NCBI RefSeq assembly: GCF_002968285.2
Contig: NZ_CP134400.1
Coordinates: 4,960,001-5,024,000 of the forward strand
Length of the DNA stretch: 64,000 nt
Reading direction: 5' to 3'
Origin: Mycobacterium sp. ITM-2016-00318
GTDB taxonomy: Bacteria; Actinomycetota; Actinomycetes; Mycobacteriales; Mycobacteriaceae
The position numbers and the translations under genes are program-made. Within the stretch, counting starts at the first letter, position 1. Every line of letters begins with the position of its first letter. This document shows positions 42,550 to 53,594 of this stretch, in pieces. The notes below the pieces were generated by a model, which was given only the letters and a program-made list of their open reading frames with translations, had not been told where the DNA came from and made no database searches.

Positions 42550-44065
42550 ACTCGACGTCGACCCAGTCGAGCGTGCGTTCCACCGCTTTCTTCCAGCCGG
42601 CGTAACCGGCCTCGCGCTGGTCGTCGCTCCAGTTCGGAGTCCAGCGCTTGCCCTCCTGCCAGTTGGACCGCAGGTCGTCGGGGTTCTCCCAGAAGCCGAC
42701 GGCGAGGCCCGCCGCATACGCGGCGCCGAGCGCGGTGGTTTCGGCGACCTCCGGCTTGACGACGTCGACGCCGAGGACGTCCGCCTGGATCTGCATGCAG
42801 AGGTCGTTGGCGGTGATGCCGCCGTCGACCTTCAGCACCTCCAGGTGCACCCCGGAGTCGGCCTCCATCGCGTCGACGACGTCGCGGCTCTGATAGCAGA
42901 TGGCCTCCAGCGTCGCGCGCGCCACGTGGGCGTTGGTGTTGAACCGCGAGAGGCCGACGATCGCTCCGCGGGCGTCCGAACGCCAGTAGGGTGCGAACAG
43001 CCCCGAGAAGGCGGGCACGAAGTACACCCCGCCGTTATCGGAGACCTGGCGGGCCAGCGATTCGCTCTGTGCCGCGCCGCTGATGATGCCGAGCTGGTCG
43101 CGCAGCCACTGCACCGCCGAACCGGTGACTGCGATCGAACCCTCAAGTGCGTAAACGGGTTTCGCGTCGCCGAATTGGTAGCAGACCGTCGTCAGCAAGC
43201 CGTTCTCCGAGCGGACGATTTTCTCGCCGGTGTTCAGCAGCAGGAAGTTGCCGGTGCCATAGGTGTTCTTCGCCTCGCCCGAATCCAGGCACACCTGCCC
43301 GACCATCGCGGCCTGCTGGTCGCCGACGATCCCCGTCATCGGGACCTCGCCGCCGACCGGTCCACTGTCCAGGGTGATGCCGTAGGACTCGGGATACGAC
43401 GACGGTTTGATCTCGGGCAACATCTGCCGCGGGATGTCGAAGAACGACAGGAGTTCGTCGTCCCAGTCGAGCGTCTCAAGATTCATCAGCATCGTCCGGC
43501 TGGCGTTGGTCACATCGGTGGCGTGCACGCCGCCGCGCGGTCCACCGGTCAGGTTCCACAGCACCCACGTGTCCGCGGTGCCGAATATCGCGTCGCCCTT
43601 CTCGGCGTCCGCGCGGACACCGTCGACGTTCTCCAGGATCCACTGCACCTTGCCGCCGGCGAAATACGTGGCGGGTGGAAGACCGGCCTTGCGCCTGATC
43701 ACATCGCCGCGACCGTCGCGGTCCAGCGCCGAAGCGATGCGATCGGTCCGGGTGTCCTGCCAGACGATGGCGTTGTAGTACGGCCTACCGGTCCTGCGGT
43801 TCCACACCAGCGACGTCTCCCGCTGGTTGGTGATGCCAAGGGCGGCAAGGTCTCCGGCGGACAGCTTCGTGGTGTTCAGCGCCGACGTCAAAACCGATGC
43901 GGTGCGCTCGACGATTTCCACCGGATTATGCTCGACCCAGCCGGCCTGCGGCAGGATCTGTTCGTGTTCTAGCTGGTGGCGGCCGACCTCGGCGCCGTCG
44001 TGGTCGAAGATCATGCAGCGGGTGCTGGTGGTGCCCTGATCGATCGCCGCTACGAACTCTGCCAA
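42548..44065 (-). CDS. glpK: glycerol kinase
   Basis: A 505-aa FGGY-family kinase converting glycerol and ATP to sn-glycerol 3-phosphate. [13 protein letters not shown] near the N-terminus is the phosphate-binding loop; WQDTRT, ITNQRET and the C-terminal [20 protein letters not shown] are conserved. The start is TTG 44065 ([10 protein letters not shown]) with GGGGAG 6 nt upstream. The Rv3696c position agrees. Divergent from the next methyltransferase (36-nt gap). Confidence 0.95.
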   Translation of the reverse strand: MAEFVAAIDQGTTSTRCMIFDHDGAEVGRHQLEHEQILPQAGWVEHNPVEIVERTASVLTSALNTTKLSAGDLAALGITNQRETSLVWNRRTGRPYYNAIVWQDTRTDRIASALDRDGRGDVIRRKAGLPPATYFAGGKVQWILENVDGVRADAEKGDAIFGTADTWVLWNLTGGPRGGVHATDVTNASRTMLMNLETLDWDDELLSFFDIPRQMLPEIKPSSYPESYGITLDSGPVGGEVPMTGIVGDQQAAMVGQVCLDSGEAKNTYGTGNFLLLNTGEKIVRSENGLLTTVCYQFGDAKPVYALEGSIAVTGSAVQWLRDQLGIISGAAQSESLARQVSDNGGVYFVPAFSGLFAPYWRSDARGAIVGLSRFNTNAHVARATLEAICYQSRDVVDAMEADSGVHLEVLKVDGGITANDLCMQIQADVLGVDVVKPEVAETTALGAAYAAGLAVGFWENPDDLRSNWQEGKRWTPNWSDDQREAGYAGWKKAVERTLDWVDVE

Positions 44066-44101
44066 CTCCTGCTCCCCTTCCGACGCCGCCCGTCGTCCAT
44101 C

Positions 44102-44875
44102 ATGGACTACATGGGACACGAGATCGTCGACATTGACCGCATGCCGAGGGGCGGGCCCGACGCCTCGTGTCTGGATCGGCTGCTGCAGACCGATCGACTC
44201 GAGTATCTCGATCGCGACGACATCGATGAGAAGAAGAAGCGCAGCGTAGTCCGGGCGCTGGAGTGGACCGGTGACGTCTTCGGCAACAACGAGAAGTTCG
44301 CCAGGATCGCACTCGACGAGGTGGCAGACGTGCCCGACCCGAGAATCCTCGAGCTCGGCGCGGGCCATGGCGCGCTGTCACGCAAGCTGCTCGAGTGGCA
44401 TCCCACCGCAGAGCTCACGGTCACCGACGTTGAGCAGGCGTCGGTGACGGCGATCGCGGCAGCCGACCTCGGCGAAGAGCCCCGCGCGACGGTGCGCCGG
44501 ATGGACGCCACCGCGATCGACGCGCCCGACCGGCACTTCGACCTCGCGGTGTTCGTGCTGTCGTTTCACCATCTGCCACCCTCGATGGCCTCGCGGGTGA
44601 TCGCCGAGGGCACCAGGGTGGCGACCAAGCTGCTGATCATCGATCTACCGCGGCTGCCATCGCTCCTGCACATCGCGCGCCTGGCGACGATGCTGCCGCT
44701 CGCGCCGTGGATTCCGTTCGCACACGACGGCGTGATCAGCTCACTGCGCACCTACAGCCCGTCGGCGCTGCGGGCGCTGGCGCAACACGCAGGCCCCTCG
44801 ATCGACATCGAGTTGCGCGGCGGGCTGGCCGGCCCTCAGATCGCGGTCGCCAACCGCAGGCTTCAGTCCTTGTAG
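44102..44875 (+). CDS. class I SAM-dependent methyltransferase (Rv3699-type)
   Basis: A 257-aa methyltransferase: [15 protein letters not shown] (motif I), then VTDVEQASV and [14 protein letters not shown] (motif IV/V region). Substrate unknown. ATG 44102 or ATG 44111 could start it. It sits just upstream of the region leading to the ergothioneine operon and overlaps the CD225 gene at the 3' end by 13 nt. Confidence 0.88.
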   Translation: MDYMGHEIVDIDRMPRGGPDASCLDRLLQTDRLEYLDRDDIDEKKKRSVVRALEWTGDVFGNNEKFARIALDEVADVPDPRILELGAGHGALSRKLLEWHPTAELTVTDVEQASVTAIAAADLGEEPRATVRRMDATAIDAPDRHFDLAVFVLSFHHLPPSMASRVIAEGTRVATKLLIIDLPRLPSLLHIARLATMLPLAPWIPFAHDGVISSLRTYSPSALRALAQHAGPSIDIELRGGLAGPQIAVANRRLQSL

Positions 44876-45204
44876 CGCTGATGGTGTCCCCAGTCGCCGC
44901 CCTGGGAGATCAGCACCATCAGGAAAATCGCGTGGAAGATGATGAACAGCAGCAGCAGGCCGCCCGCTATCCACAGCGAGAGCTGACCGAGGCGCCGCAC
45001 CCGGTCCGAGGCGTACTGGGCATCGGCGAAGTTGCCTGCCGCCCACAGCGGATAGACGTTGAACGCGTGGGTAAACGCCGAGAAGGACAGCGGCCAGAAG
45101 AACAGCACGGCGGCCACCGCCCACCCGACGTTGTGCGGCGGCGGGCCCACGGGCATCGGCGCACCAGGCGCCTGCGTCGGCGTGGTGGGTTCGGATTCCG
45201 TCAT
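44863..45204 (-). CDS. CD225/dispanin (interferon-induced transmembrane-like) protein
   Basis: A 113-aa protein with a Pro-rich N-terminus and two hydrophobic segments: NVGWAVAAVLFFWPLSFSAF and LSLWIAGGLLLLFIIFHAIF. The layout (re-entrant plus transmembrane helix, with ASDRVRRLGQ between) fits the CD225 family. GGGAGG precedes ATG 45204. Function in bacteria unknown. Confidence 0.85.
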   Translation of the reverse strand: MTESEPTTPTQAPGAPMPVGPPPHNVGWAVAAVLFFWPLSFSAFTHAFNVYPLWAAGNFADAQYASDRVRRLGQLSLWIAGGLLLLFIIFHAIFLMVLISQGGDWGHHQRYKD

Positions 45205-45267
45205 CGAGAGCCTCCCTCTCGTTGATTGGCGACAACATCGCCAACGTACCGCCGTCGACGGCACCCG

Positions 45268-46071
45268 TCAGATGCTCACCGACGCCCCACGTTCGAGTTC
45301 GATGATGCGATCGGCGATTCCACGCTTCCTCATCTCGTCGACGAAATCGGCCAACGGCGACGCGAACACGCCGTAATCGTCGAAATGCACCGGGATCATC
45401 TTCGGCAGCTTGAGCGCCTCGACGGCATCCGCGCCCTGGTTTGCGTCCATGGTGACCGTCAGGCCGAAGGGCAGTCGCCGACCGGCAGGCAGCCGGGTGC
45501 CACCGAGATGCAACACGCCTGCGTCGATGGCGTCGAACCGCACCGGGATCTCCTTGAGTTCGTCGACCATGAGCGTGTCGCCGGAGATGTAGAGACGTCG
45601 CGTGCGGCCGTCGGACGAGGAGAATTCGAGCATGCTGCCCATCACCGGCGGCAGCATCCGATGGATCGGGGCAGGTGCATGCCTGCCGGGCAGTGCCGTC
45701 ACGGTGACGACGGTGTCTCCCTTGACGATTTTGTGTGTCTGCCAGGTCGAAAGGCCGAATGCGGACGCGAAGCCGCGGTGGCCGAGCCGCTTGGCGGCGT
45801 GCGGCGTGGTGAGGACCGGTAGCTCGTGATCGAGTTCAGTGGTCGCTCGCCGGTCCCAGTGGTCGCCGTGCATATGCGACAGGACGACGGCCTCGAGCTG
45901 CGGTAGCTGGTCGATGTCGATCGCCGGCTCCCGCAGCCGCTTGGAGACCAGGCCGTAGCCGAGATAGGCGTGCTGGCCCCGGTGTAGAAAGTTGGGATCG
46001 GTGAGGAAGGTGACGCCGCCACCCGAGATCAGCGTGGTGGCGTTGCCGATGAAGGTAACGGAGATGTCCAT
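45268..46071 (-). CDS. MBL-fold metal-dependent hydrolase (UlaG/YtnP-like)
   Basis: A 267-aa MBL-fold protein. SHMHGDHWD is the HxHxDH metal motif, with later ligands in LPGRHAP, SGDTL and PVHFDDYG. The start MDISVTFIGNATTLISGGG is typical of the UlaG-like branch. Substrate unknown. Divergent from the GCS2-like gene with an 80-nt gap. Confidence 0.88.
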   Translation of the reverse strand: MDISVTFIGNATTLISGGGVTFLTDPNFLHRGQHAYLGYGLVSKRLREPAIDIDQLPQLEAVVLSHMHGDHWDRRATTELDHELPVLTTPHAAKRLGHRGFASAFGLSTWQTHKIVKGDTVVTVTALPGRHAPAPIHRMLPPVMGSMLEFSSSDGRTRRLYISGDTLMVDELKEIPVRFDAIDAGVLHLGGTRLPAGRRLPFGLTVTMDANQGADAVEALKLPKMIPVHFDDYGVFASPLADFVDEMRKRGIADRIIELERGASVSI

Positions 46072-46151
46072 CGCCGGGGGCTACCCGCCCGGCGACGATT
46101 TATCCGGGGATTTCCTTGCGCGCGCGTCACAGAGCCTGTTGCATCGGCGTT

Positions 46152-47630
46152 GTGGGCGAAGAGGTGAAGCAGGCCGACTTCAGTCGTGAGCACCGCCGCG
46201 AATACCGGCGCAAGGTCCAGCTGTGCCTTGACGTGTTCGAGACGATGCTGACCCGGTCCAGCTTCGAATTCGAGCGCCCGTTGACGGGCATGGAGATCGA
46301 ATGCAACCTCGTCGACGGCGGCTATCAGCCCACGATGCGCAATTCCGAGGTGTTGGACTCCATCGCCGACCCCGCCTACCAAACCGAATTGGGCGCTTAC
46401 AACATCGAATTCAATGTTCCGCCCCGGCCTTTGCCCGGCAGGTCCGCGCTCGAACTGGAAGCCGACGTACGCAGCAGCCTCAACGCGGCCGAATCGAAGG
46501 CCAATGCGAGCGGTTCGCACATCGTGATGATCGGCATTCTGCCGACGCTGATGCCGGAACACCTCTCTGGCGACTGGATGAGCGAGTCGACCCGCTACCA
46601 GGCCCTCAACGACTCCATCTTCTACGCCCGCGGCGAGGACATCCAGATCGACATCGCGGGCCCGGAGCGGCTCAGCCTTCAGGCGGCCACCATCGCTCCC
46701 GAATCTGCTTGCACGAGCATGCAATTGCACCTTCAGGTATCGCCTGAGGACTTCGCCAAGAACTGGAATGCCGCGCAGGTGATCGCGGGCCCGCAGCTCG
46801 CGCTCGGCGCCAACTCGCCCTACTTCTTCGGACATCAGCTGTGGTCGGAGACGCGTATCGAGTTGTTCGCCCAAGCCACCGACACCAGGCCTGATGAGCT
46901 CAAGGCCCAGGGCGTGCGGCCGCGGGTGTGGTTCGGCGAGCGGTGGATCACGTCGATTTTCGACCTGTTCGAGGAGAACGTCCGCTACTTTCCGTCGCTG
47001 CTGCCCGAGCTTTCCGAGGAGGACCCCGTCGCCGAATTGGCTGACGGGCGGACCCCGAAGCTGCCGGAGTTGCGGTTGCACAACGGCACCATCTACCGCT
47101 GGAACAGGCCGGTGTACGACGTCGTCGACGGAAGGCCGCACCTGCGCGTCGAAAACCGCGTGCTGCCCGCCGGCCCGACGGTCATCGACATGATGGCCAA
47201 TTCAGCGTTCTACTACGGCATGCTGCGCACCCTCTCCGAAGAGGACCGCCCGCTGTGGACGAAGATGAGTTTCGCTGCGGCACATCAGAATTTCCTTGAG
47301 TGCGCCCAGCATGGGATGGACGCCCGGCTCTACTGGCCCGGACTCGGCGAGGTGACGCCGGACGAACTGGTGCTGCGTCAACTGCTGCCGATGGCACGCG
47401 ACGGGCTGCGCACCTGGGGTGTGTCAGGCGAGGTGACCGACCGCTATCTCGGCGTCATCGAAGGTCGCGCCAAGACCGGACGCAACGGTTCGGTGTGGCA
47501 GGTGGAGACGGTGCGCGCGCTGCAGGAGCGCGGCATGACCCGGCCGGAGGCGTTGGCCGAGATGCTTCGGTTGTACTGCGAGCAAATGCACAGCAACGAA
47601 CCGGTGCACACGTGGCAGAGCGTCGGATGA
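46152..47630 (+). CDS. GCS2-family glutamate-cysteine ligase-like protein
   Basis: A 492-aa carboxylate-amine ligase of the GCS2 type, distinct from EgtA further right. GMEIECNLVD, ELGAYNIEFNVPPRPL and LGANSPYFFGHQLWSETRIE are family motifs (Glu residues bind Mg-ATP). It may make a gamma-glutamyl amide; the amine is unknown. GTG 46152 is chosen from the GEEVKQADFSREH start. Its stop overlaps a lipoprotein gene by 4 nt. Confidence 0.85.
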   Translation: MGEEVKQADFSREHRREYRRKVQLCLDVFETMLTRSSFEFERPLTGMEIECNLVDGGYQPTMRNSEVLDSIADPAYQTELGAYNIEFNVPPRPLPGRSALELEADVRSSLNAAESKANASGSHIVMIGILPTLMPEHLSGDWMSESTRYQALNDSIFYARGEDIQIDIAGPERLSLQAATIAPESACTSMQLHLQVSPEDFAKNWNAAQVIAGPQLALGANSPYFFGHQLWSETRIELFAQATDTRPDELKAQGVRPRVWFGERWITSIFDLFEENVRYFPSLLPELSEEDPVAELADGRTPKLPELRLHNGTIYRWNRPVYDVVDGRPHLRVENRVLPAGPTVIDMMANSAFYYGMLRTLSEEDRPLWTKMSFAAAHQNFLECAQHGMDARLYWPGLGEVTPDELVLRQLLPMARDGLRTWGVSGEVTDRYLGVIEGRAKTGRNGSVWQVETVRALQERGMTRPEALAEMLRLYCEQMHSNEPVHTWQSVG

Positions 47631-48070
47631 GCACTTCGGCGAGGCGGGTGCTCTCCGTGGCGCTACTGGCGCTCGCCCTGGTGGGATGTCAGGTGAGCCG
47701 CGAAGCGGGCGCGGATCCGGTCACATTCGCGCTCGGGCAGCAGTTCACGCTCGGCGGTGGGCAGGAAGCGGTGTTCGGCGGCGGCGACCTGAGCGTGCGG
47801 TTCAGCGAACTCCTCGAGGATTCGCGCTGCCCAACCGAGGTCGAGTGCTTCTGGACCGGACAGGCACGCATCGCGGTCATCGTGCATGCGATCGGACGCC
47901 CTTCCACGACAGCGTATTTCAACACGAACCCTGCCCCGGGTGAGAACGTGGAGTCCGTCCGCGCGGGCGACTACGCCGTTGAATTGACGTCGCTCGAGCC
48001 GTACCCGCGCACGCCCGATGATCCGATCCCGTTCGAGGACTACCGGGCCACGCTGGTCGTAGCGCGCTAG
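47627..48070 (+). CDS. small lipoprotein
   Basis: A 147-aa predicted lipoprotein: signal sequence [21 protein letters not shown] with the lipobox ending at Cys21. The mature part is beta-rich with two further Cys ([12 protein letters not shown]). Translationally coupled to the GCS2-like gene. Its stop overlaps the egtE stop by 4 nt on the opposite strand. No family recognised. Confidence 0.85.
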   Translation: MSTSARRVLSVALLALALVGCQVSREAGADPVTFALGQQFTLGGGQEAVFGGGDLSVRFSELLEDSRCPTEVECFWTGQARIAVIVHAIGRPSTTAYFNTNPAPGENVESVRAGDYAVELTSLEPYPRTPDDPIPFEDYRATLVVAR

Positions 48071-49203
48071 CCGCCCGCGACCGCCGTGGTGGCCTCGGCC
48101 AGGGCGGCGGCGAAGACCGCCAGCTCGTCGGCTGTGGTGTCGACGTGCGGCGAGACCCGCAGCACCGGCCCGGCCATCTCGAACGGCGCGCGCGCCACCT
48201 CGGCGTAGGTGGTGACGATGCCGCGCTCGGCGATGAGCCATGCGCGGACCCGTTGCGGGTCGGCGTCCTTGGTCGCAACCAACGTGGTGATCGCGGTCGG
48301 CTCAGCGCCGGGTTCGACAACGCGCCAGCCGTCGGCGTCGGCGAGGATGTCGCGGGTCATCCGCCCCTGCTCGGCAAGGGCGGCACGGACGTTTTCCGCA
48401 CCCGCCGCAAGGTACTCCCCCAGGGCGACCGAAAGAGCCACCCGCGCAGCGAGATTCGTCTCGCCGTGTTCGAGGCGCTCCAGCACCGTGAACGGCAGGT
48501 TCCATTCCGGTGGCGGCAGCCGGGGCCGCAGCCGCTCCGCCAGCGACGGCCGAATCGCAAGCATCCCCACTCCGCGCGGGCCCGCGAGCCATTTGCGGGA
48601 CGAGGAGTAGACGGCGTCGGCGTCGACAACGCAGTCGATGTGACCGAGCGCCTGTGCGGCGTCGACGACCAGCGGCAGCCCGAGGCCGCGGCACACCTCG
48701 GCGAGCTCGCGCGCCGGCTGCACGATGCCGCGGTGGCTGGCCAACGGGGTGAGGTGCACCAGCTCGGGCGGGTTGACGGCAAGCATGGTGGCGGCTTCGT
48801 CCAGGTCCAGCCGTCCGTCGCCGTCGACAGGCAGCGCGCGCACGGCGAAGCCGTTCGCGGCCATCACCGCGAGGTTCGGACCGTATTCGCCGGGCAGGCA
48901 TGCCACGGTGCGTGCTCCGGGCCAGCTGCTGAGCAGTAGATCAAGGGAGTGGTTGGAGCCGGTGGTGAACACGACGTCGGACGCCGACATTCCGGTCAAT
49001 GCGGCGACCGCCGCGCGGCCCGCGTCGAGGGCGGGCGCCGCCGCCGTCGCGGCCACATAGCCGCCCACTTCAGCCTCGTGCCTGGCGTGCGCAGCGGCCG
49101 CGTCGATGACGGCAAGGCTCTGGCGCGAACAGGCGCCGCTGTCCAGGTGCAGGCCGGCCACCGGTGGCCGGGCCGCCCGCCAGCGGTCGGCGAGGTCGGT
49201 CAT
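48067..49203 (-). CDS. egtE: ergothioneine biosynthesis PLP C-S lyase EgtE
   Basis: A 378-aa fold-type I PLP enzyme, last step of ergothioneine synthesis: converts hercynylcysteine sulfoxide to ergothioneine. [12 protein letters not shown] and the lysine in [12 protein letters not shown] are the PLP-binding parts. ATG 49203 overlaps the egtD stop by 4 nt. Last gene of the egtABCDE operon. Confidence 0.95.
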   Translation of the reverse strand: MTDLADRWRAARPPVAGLHLDSGACSRQSLAVIDAAAAHARHEAEVGGYVAATAAAPALDAGRAAVAALTGMSASDVVFTTGSNHSLDLLLSSWPGARTVACLPGEYGPNLAVMAANGFAVRALPVDGDGRLDLDEAATMLAVNPPELVHLTPLASHRGIVQPARELAEVCRGLGLPLVVDAAQALGHIDCVVDADAVYSSSRKWLAGPRGVGMLAIRPSLAERLRPRLPPPEWNLPFTVLERLEHGETNLAARVALSVALGEYLAAGAENVRAALAEQGRMTRDILADADGWRVVEPGAEPTAITTLVATKDADPQRVRAWLIAERGIVTTYAEVARAPFEMAGPVLRVSPHVDTTADELAVFAAALAEATTAVAGG

Positions 49204-50201
49204 TTCGTCGACAGCGACAGCCCGAAGTCGCCCGCCGCGTCCGTCCACCAGTGGGTGCGCCGCAAACCTGCCGCCGACAACTCGGCTGTCACCCCGTCGG
49301 GACGGAACTTGCACGACACCTCGGTGAGCAGTTCCTCGCCGGCCCCGAAATCGACGGTCAGATCCACTGCGGCCACCCGCACCCGCTGCGGCGATCTCGC
49401 CCGCAGCCGCATCTCGATACGTTCCTCGTCGGCGTTCCACTTGGCCACATGCTCGAAGGCATCGAGGCCGAAGTCGGCGTCGAGTTCGCGGTTCACCACG
49501 GCGAGCACATTGCGGTTGAATCGCGCTGTGACACCTGCGCTGTCGTCATAGGCCCGGACCAGCCGGTCGGTGTCCTTGACCAGATCCGTCCCCAACAGCA
49601 GAGTGTCGCCCGGTTGCAGCGTGTCGGACAGCGTCGAAAGAAACCGGGCGCGCGGTTCTGAGGTCAGATTGCCGATGGTGGACCCGAGAAACACCACGAG
49701 CCGACGTCCGACGCGCGGGATCTTGCCGAGGTGCTCTTCGAAATCGCCGCACACGGCGTTGATTTCGATTCCCGGGTACTCGTCGAGGATTGCTGAGCTG
49801 GCGGCCTGCAGCATTCCCGCGTCGACGTCGAACGGGATGAACCGGCGCAGCGATCCGGTGTCGCGCAGCGCGCTGAGCAACAGCCGGGTCTTCTCCGATG
49901 TACCGCTACCAAGCTCCACTAACGTGTCCGCACCCGACGCAGCGGCGATCCCAGCCGAGCGGTCGCGAAGGATCTCGGCTTCGGCCCTGGTCGGGTAGTA
50001 CTCGGGCAGACGGGTGATCTGGTCGAACAGGTCGCTGCCCACCGAGTCATAGAACCATTTGGGTGGCAACGATTTCGGGGTCTGGCTCAGACCCTCGTAG
50101 ACGTCACGGCGCAGCGCCCGCGCGGCAGAGTCCGCGGCGAGGTGGTTGGACATCGACAAACTTGATGCGCGATCCACATTCGCTTCTCGCTCGACTGTCA
50201 T
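49200..50201 (-). CDS. egtD: L-histidine N-alpha-trimethyltransferase EgtD
   Basis: A 333-aa SAM-dependent enzyme (DUF2260 family) making hercynine from histidine. The [20 protein letters not shown] and [14 protein letters not shown] segments and [15 protein letters not shown] (SAM site) match EgtD. ATG 50201 overlaps egtC by 4 nt; an internal ATG after ~16 codons (SNHLAADSA) is closer to the start of the M. smegmatis protein. Confidence 0.96.
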   Translation of the reverse strand: MTVEREANVDRASSLSMSNHLAADSAARALRRDVYEGLSQTPKSLPPKWFYDSVGSDLFDQITRLPEYYPTRAEAEILRDRSAGIAAASGADTLVELGSGTSEKTRLLLSALRDTGSLRRFIPFDVDAGMLQAASSAILDEYPGIEINAVCGDFEEHLGKIPRVGRRLVVFLGSTIGNLTSEPRARFLSTLSDTLQPGDTLLLGTDLVKDTDRLVRAYDDSAGVTARFNRNVLAVVNRELDADFGLDAFEHVAKWNADEERIEMRLRARSPQRVRVAAVDLTVDFGAGEELLTEVSCKFRPDGVTAELSAAGLRRTHWWTDAAGDFGLSLSTK

Positions 50202-50893
50202 GCCGATCCTTTCAGCGTGGTCATCTCAACACGGTTGCCGGTGACGGTGACGAGGTGACGGTCGGGGATCTCCTGCCAATCCCCTTCGTCGTCGAACGGT
50301 TCGCTGGCCAGCACCACGCCGTCGTCACGCCGCAGCGCGAACAGCGTGTCTCCCCATGTGGTGGCGCGCAGTTCGGATCCGTTGCCCGCCAGGATGTTCA
50401 ACCTGGCATTAGGGTCGGCCGCCGCCACGTCGGCGATGGTTTCGCCCAGTGCGTCCATGCCGCGGTCGAAGATCATCGCGGCCAGAAGCGCGCTGTCGTT
50501 GGTGGACTCCGCCACAGCCGAGGCAGGCAGCACCGCGCGATCGACCAGACCGTTGTGCGACAACAACCACTGCCCGTCACTGAACGGCGCCGACGCCGAT
50601 GCCTCGATGGGCATTCCGACACTTGCCGATCGCACCGCGGCCACCACGCATCCGCTGTGCAGGACGGGCGCCAGCGAGGCGAACGACGCATCCCCCCACA
50701 GCGGGGTGGCGCTGCGCCACCGCCTGACCACACCGCCGTCATCGAAGAACCCGATGCCCCAGCCGTCGGCGTTCATCAGGCCGTGCTTTTGCCTACGTGG
50801 TGAATACGATTGCACCAGGAGGCCGTACGGCGGATCGAGCGTCAGTGACGCCACCGATCGCGGCTTCCCGAGCCAGCCAAGGTGGCGACACAT
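50198..50893 (-). CDS. egtC: gamma-glutamyl-hercynylcysteine sulfoxide hydrolase EgtC
   Basis: A 231-aa class II glutamine amidotransferase-type hydrolase with Cys2 (MCRHLGWLG) as the N-terminal nucleophile; removes the gamma-glutamyl group. [10 protein letters not shown] and LSHNGLVD are substrate-site motifs. ATG 50893 shares a base with the egtB stop (TGATG). Confidence 0.95.
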   Translation of the reverse strand: MCRHLGWLGKPRSVASLTLDPPYGLLVQSYSPRRQKHGLMNADGWGIGFFDDGGVVRRWRSATPLWGDASFASLAPVLHSGCVVAAVRSASVGMPIEASASAPFSDGQWLLSHNGLVDRAVLPASAVAESTNDSALLAAMIFDRGMDALGETIADVAAADPNARLNILAGNGSELRATTWGDTLFALRRDDGVVLASEPFDDEGDWQEIPDRHLVTVTGNRVEMTTLKGSA

Positions 50894-52182
50894 CAGACGT
50901 CCCAGGCCAGCCGCAGACCGCTGAAGATCTGCCTGCGTATCGGATGGTCCCAGTTGCGGAAGCTGGGCCGGAGGATGTCGCCGGCGACGGCCCACGAACC
51001 ACCGCGCAGCACCTTGTAGTCACCGTCGAAGAACGGCTGGCTGTAGAGGTCGTAGATCATCGGCGTGAAGCCCGGCCACGGCCGCAACGGCGACGACGTC
51101 CACTCCCACACATCGCCGAGCATCTGTTCGGCACCATATGCCGACGCGCCGGCAGGGTAGGCGCCGACCGGTGCGGGGCGTAGAGCGTCGCCTCCGAGGT
51201 TGGCCAGCGCTTTGGTGGGTTCGGATGCGCCCCAAGGGAATCGGCGCCTTGCCCCGGTGTGCGGATCCCATGCGCACGCCTTTTCCCATTCGATCTCGGT
51301 GGGAAGCCGCGCTCCCGCCCACGCCGCGTAGGCCTCCGCTTCGAAGTACGTGATGTGCTGCACGGGTTCGTCGGCGGGAATGTCCTCAACGTGCCCGAAC
51401 CTCGTTCTTGTCCCCTCGAGGCCGCCTTCGTTCCAGAACTGCGGCGCCGTCAAACCCGCCTTAACACAGTGCGACCAGCCTCGCTGCGACCACCACCGCG
51501 GCTCCCGATAGCCGCCGTCGTCGACGAACTGCCGCCATTCACCGTTGGTCACGGGCACCCGGCCGATGCGGAACGCGGGCACGTCCACCTCGTGCGCGGA
51601 TCGCTCGTTGTCGAGCGACTGCGGTTCGGTGACCGCGTCGACACCGAGCACGAATGTGCCGCCGGACACCAGCACCGAGGTGCCCGCCATCTCGGACCTA
51701 CCCGGCGGAAGCGCGCTTCCGTGATCGAGCAGCGGTGGACCCGAGCGCAGGTTCAGCGCCTGCAGCATGGTCTCGTCGTGCTGGTTCTCGTGGCTGATCA
51801 CCAGCCCGAAGTTGAATGCCGCCTCGCTGTCATCGTCGGTCAGCGCGTCGAGCCGCTCGAGCGCCGTGTCGCGGACGGTCGCGCAATAGGCGCGGGCGTC
51901 CGTCGGCGGCATCAGCGGCAGATCAACCCTGCTGGCCCGTGGATTTCGGAAGGCGTCATAGAGCCGCTCGACGTCGGGGGCGAGCAGGCCGGGACGTTGC
52001 GGGTTGTTGTCCCGCAATAGCCACAGCTCTTCCTGCCAGCCGATGTGGGCGAGGTCCCACACCAGCGGGCTCATCAGCGGGTCGTACTGCCGGTGCAGTT
52101 CGGCGTCGTCGAACTCGACGAGCCGCAGCGTCCGGTCGCGGGCCTTCGTCAGCCGCTGCGCCAGAGATTCACGTGCGGTCAC
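50893..52182 (-). CDS. egtB: hercynine oxygenase EgtB (sulfoxide synthase)
   Basis: A 429-aa non-haem iron enzyme joining hercynine and gamma-glutamylcysteine with O2. The N-terminal DinB-like domain holds the Fe ligands: His in [10 protein letters not shown] and the HxxxH of SHENQHDE. The C-terminal FGE-sulfatase domain ends with [10 protein letters not shown] and RGGSWAV. GTG 52182 overlaps the egtA stop by 4 nt and matches the known length. Confidence 0.96.
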   Translation of the reverse strand: MTARESLAQRLTKARDRTLRLVEFDDAELHRQYDPLMSPLVWDLAHIGWQEELWLLRDNNPQRPGLLAPDVERLYDAFRNPRASRVDLPLMPPTDARAYCATVRDTALERLDALTDDDSEAAFNFGLVISHENQHDETMLQALNLRSGPPLLDHGSALPPGRSEMAGTSVLVSGGTFVLGVDAVTEPQSLDNERSAHEVDVPAFRIGRVPVTNGEWRQFVDDGGYREPRWWSQRGWSHCVKAGLTAPQFWNEGGLEGTRTRFGHVEDIPADEPVQHITYFEAEAYAAWAGARLPTEIEWEKACAWDPHTGARRRFPWGASEPTKALANLGGDALRPAPVGAYPAGASAYGAEQMLGDVWEWTSSPLRPWPGFTPMIYDLYSQPFFDGDYKVLRGGSWAVAGDILRPSFRNWDHPIRRQIFSGLRLAWDV

Positions 52183-53474
52183 GGCTCCCCTTGCGCCAGT
52201 GCGGTGACCGCGGTGGCGATCCCGTTGCGCACCACCCGGTCGGAGAAATCGTCGGCCGGTGCGCGTCCTTTCTCGACCGAACGCATCAGCCGCTGCATCG
52301 ATTCCTCGAGTTCGGCTGGCGCCCGCTCGGCGGCCGCCTGCACGCACCGGACCGCGGCTGCGCGCAGCCGCCGGTCCCCCAGCCCGGTCTGAGCGGCGCG
52401 ATCCCACGCCATCGCAACGGGCTCGGTGACCTCTGCCGCGACGTCGGCGGCCGCCGGATCGTCGAGCAGCGTGGTGAGGGTGAAGACGAGCGCGGGCCAG
52501 TCGGCGTCGGGCACGCTGTCGAGGTAGCGGATCTCCAGGAACCGGCGCGGCCGCACCGGCGGGAACAGTGTGGTCAGGTGGTAGTCGAGATCGGCGATGG
52601 TCGGGCGTCGGTCGCCGAGCAGCACGCGGCCGTCGGCCCAGTCGGCGAACGGCACCCAGTCCGTCACCGGCACCGCGTCCATCTCCGGTGTCGGGTGCAC
52701 GAGCATCACCGGCGCCTTCATCGCGTAGCGCGCCCACTCGCTCGACGGGTCCTCCGCGTCCGCGCCGAGCACCGGACCGCACCGGGCGGAGTCGAGCTGA
52801 CTCCACACCCACTGCCGCGAGCTGCGCCAACCGGTGAACTTCCCGCCGAGCAGAGGCGAGTTGGCCGCGATGGCGACCATCGTCGGACCGAGCGCATGCG
52901 CCAACCGCACCCTGGCCGCCCACCCGGCCTGCGGTCCGGCCTCCAGGTTCACCTGCACCGACGCCGTCGAGGTCATCATCGCCGCCCCTGCGGCGCCGGT
53001 TTCGCTGGCCACGAAGAACTGCTCCATGGCGCGGTAGCGGTCGCCCGGGTTGATGCGCTTGGCCTGCCGCAACGGATCGGCGCCGAGCAGGACGAGGCCG
53101 AGGCCCGCTTCGGCGAACGCCGCGCGCAGCACCGCCCGGTCAGCGGCCATGGCGGTGATCGCGCTGACGATGTTCTCCGCAGGCGGGCCGGACAGTTCCA
53201 CGGCGCCGCCGGGTTCGACGGTGATCAGACTCGCGCCGGGAAGATCGCCGACACCGGCAATGACCTCTCGCAGCTCGTTCCACTCCGGGCGACGGCCCGG
53301 TTGGGTGAGATCGAAGCAGTGCGCCTCGATCTCCAGACCGGCGCGGCCGACGGGACCGTCGGTCAGACACGTCTCACCGATCAGCTGCGCAGCGTCGTTC
53401 GCGTTGGTCAGCTCATTCTCGGCGGCGTCGACTGGGTGCCCTTCATCCAGGTCGGTCGTGATGGTGTTGGTCAT
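52179..53474 (-). CDS. egtA: glutamate-cysteine ligase EgtA (ergothioneine pathway)
   Basis: A 431-aa GCS2-type ligase making gamma-glutamylcysteine. [14 protein letters not shown] is the Mg-binding N-terminal motif; [10 protein letters not shown] and [18 protein letters not shown] follow, then [16 protein letters not shown] 53474 is preferred (GGAGGGG 10 nt upstream). First gene of the operon that yields ergothioneine, the main low-molecular-weight redox buffer of mycobacteria besides mycothiol. Confidence 0.95.
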   Translation of the reverse strand: MTNTITTDLDEGHPVDAAENELTNANDAAQLIGETCLTDGPVGRAGLEIEAHCFDLTQPGRRPEWNELREVIAGVGDLPGASLITVEPGGAVELSGPPAENIVSAITAMAADRAVLRAAFAEAGLGLVLLGADPLRQAKRINPGDRYRAMEQFFVASETGAAGAAMMTSTASVQVNLEAGPQAGWAARVRLAHALGPTMVAIAANSPLLGGKFTGWRSSRQWVWSQLDSARCGPVLGADAEDPSSEWARYAMKAPVMLVHPTPEMDAVPVTDWVPFADWADGRVLLGDRRPTIADLDYHLTTLFPPVRPRRFLEIRYLDSVPDADWPALVFTLTTLLDDPAAADVAAEVTEPVAMAWDRAAQTGLGDRRLRAAAVRCVQAAAERAPAELEESMQRLMRSVEKGRAPADDFSDRVVRNGIATAVTALAQGEP

Positions 53475-53594
53475 CCCAACCATCCCCTCCGGCTCCGGAC
53501 GATCGCGGCCTCTATCCATCTTCCAGAGATGACCGACAAAATCCCCGCGATTTTTTCCTGACGAATCGGTGTCGGGTGACCCGTCGGCAGGCGG

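Noticed and set aside
42497..43972. Plus-strand open frame of 491 codons
   Set aside because: Antisense to glpK; no motif.
50893..52923. 247-codon N-terminal extension of egtB
   Set aside because: Overlaps egtA out of frame; EgtB length and the GTGA overlap support GTG 52182.
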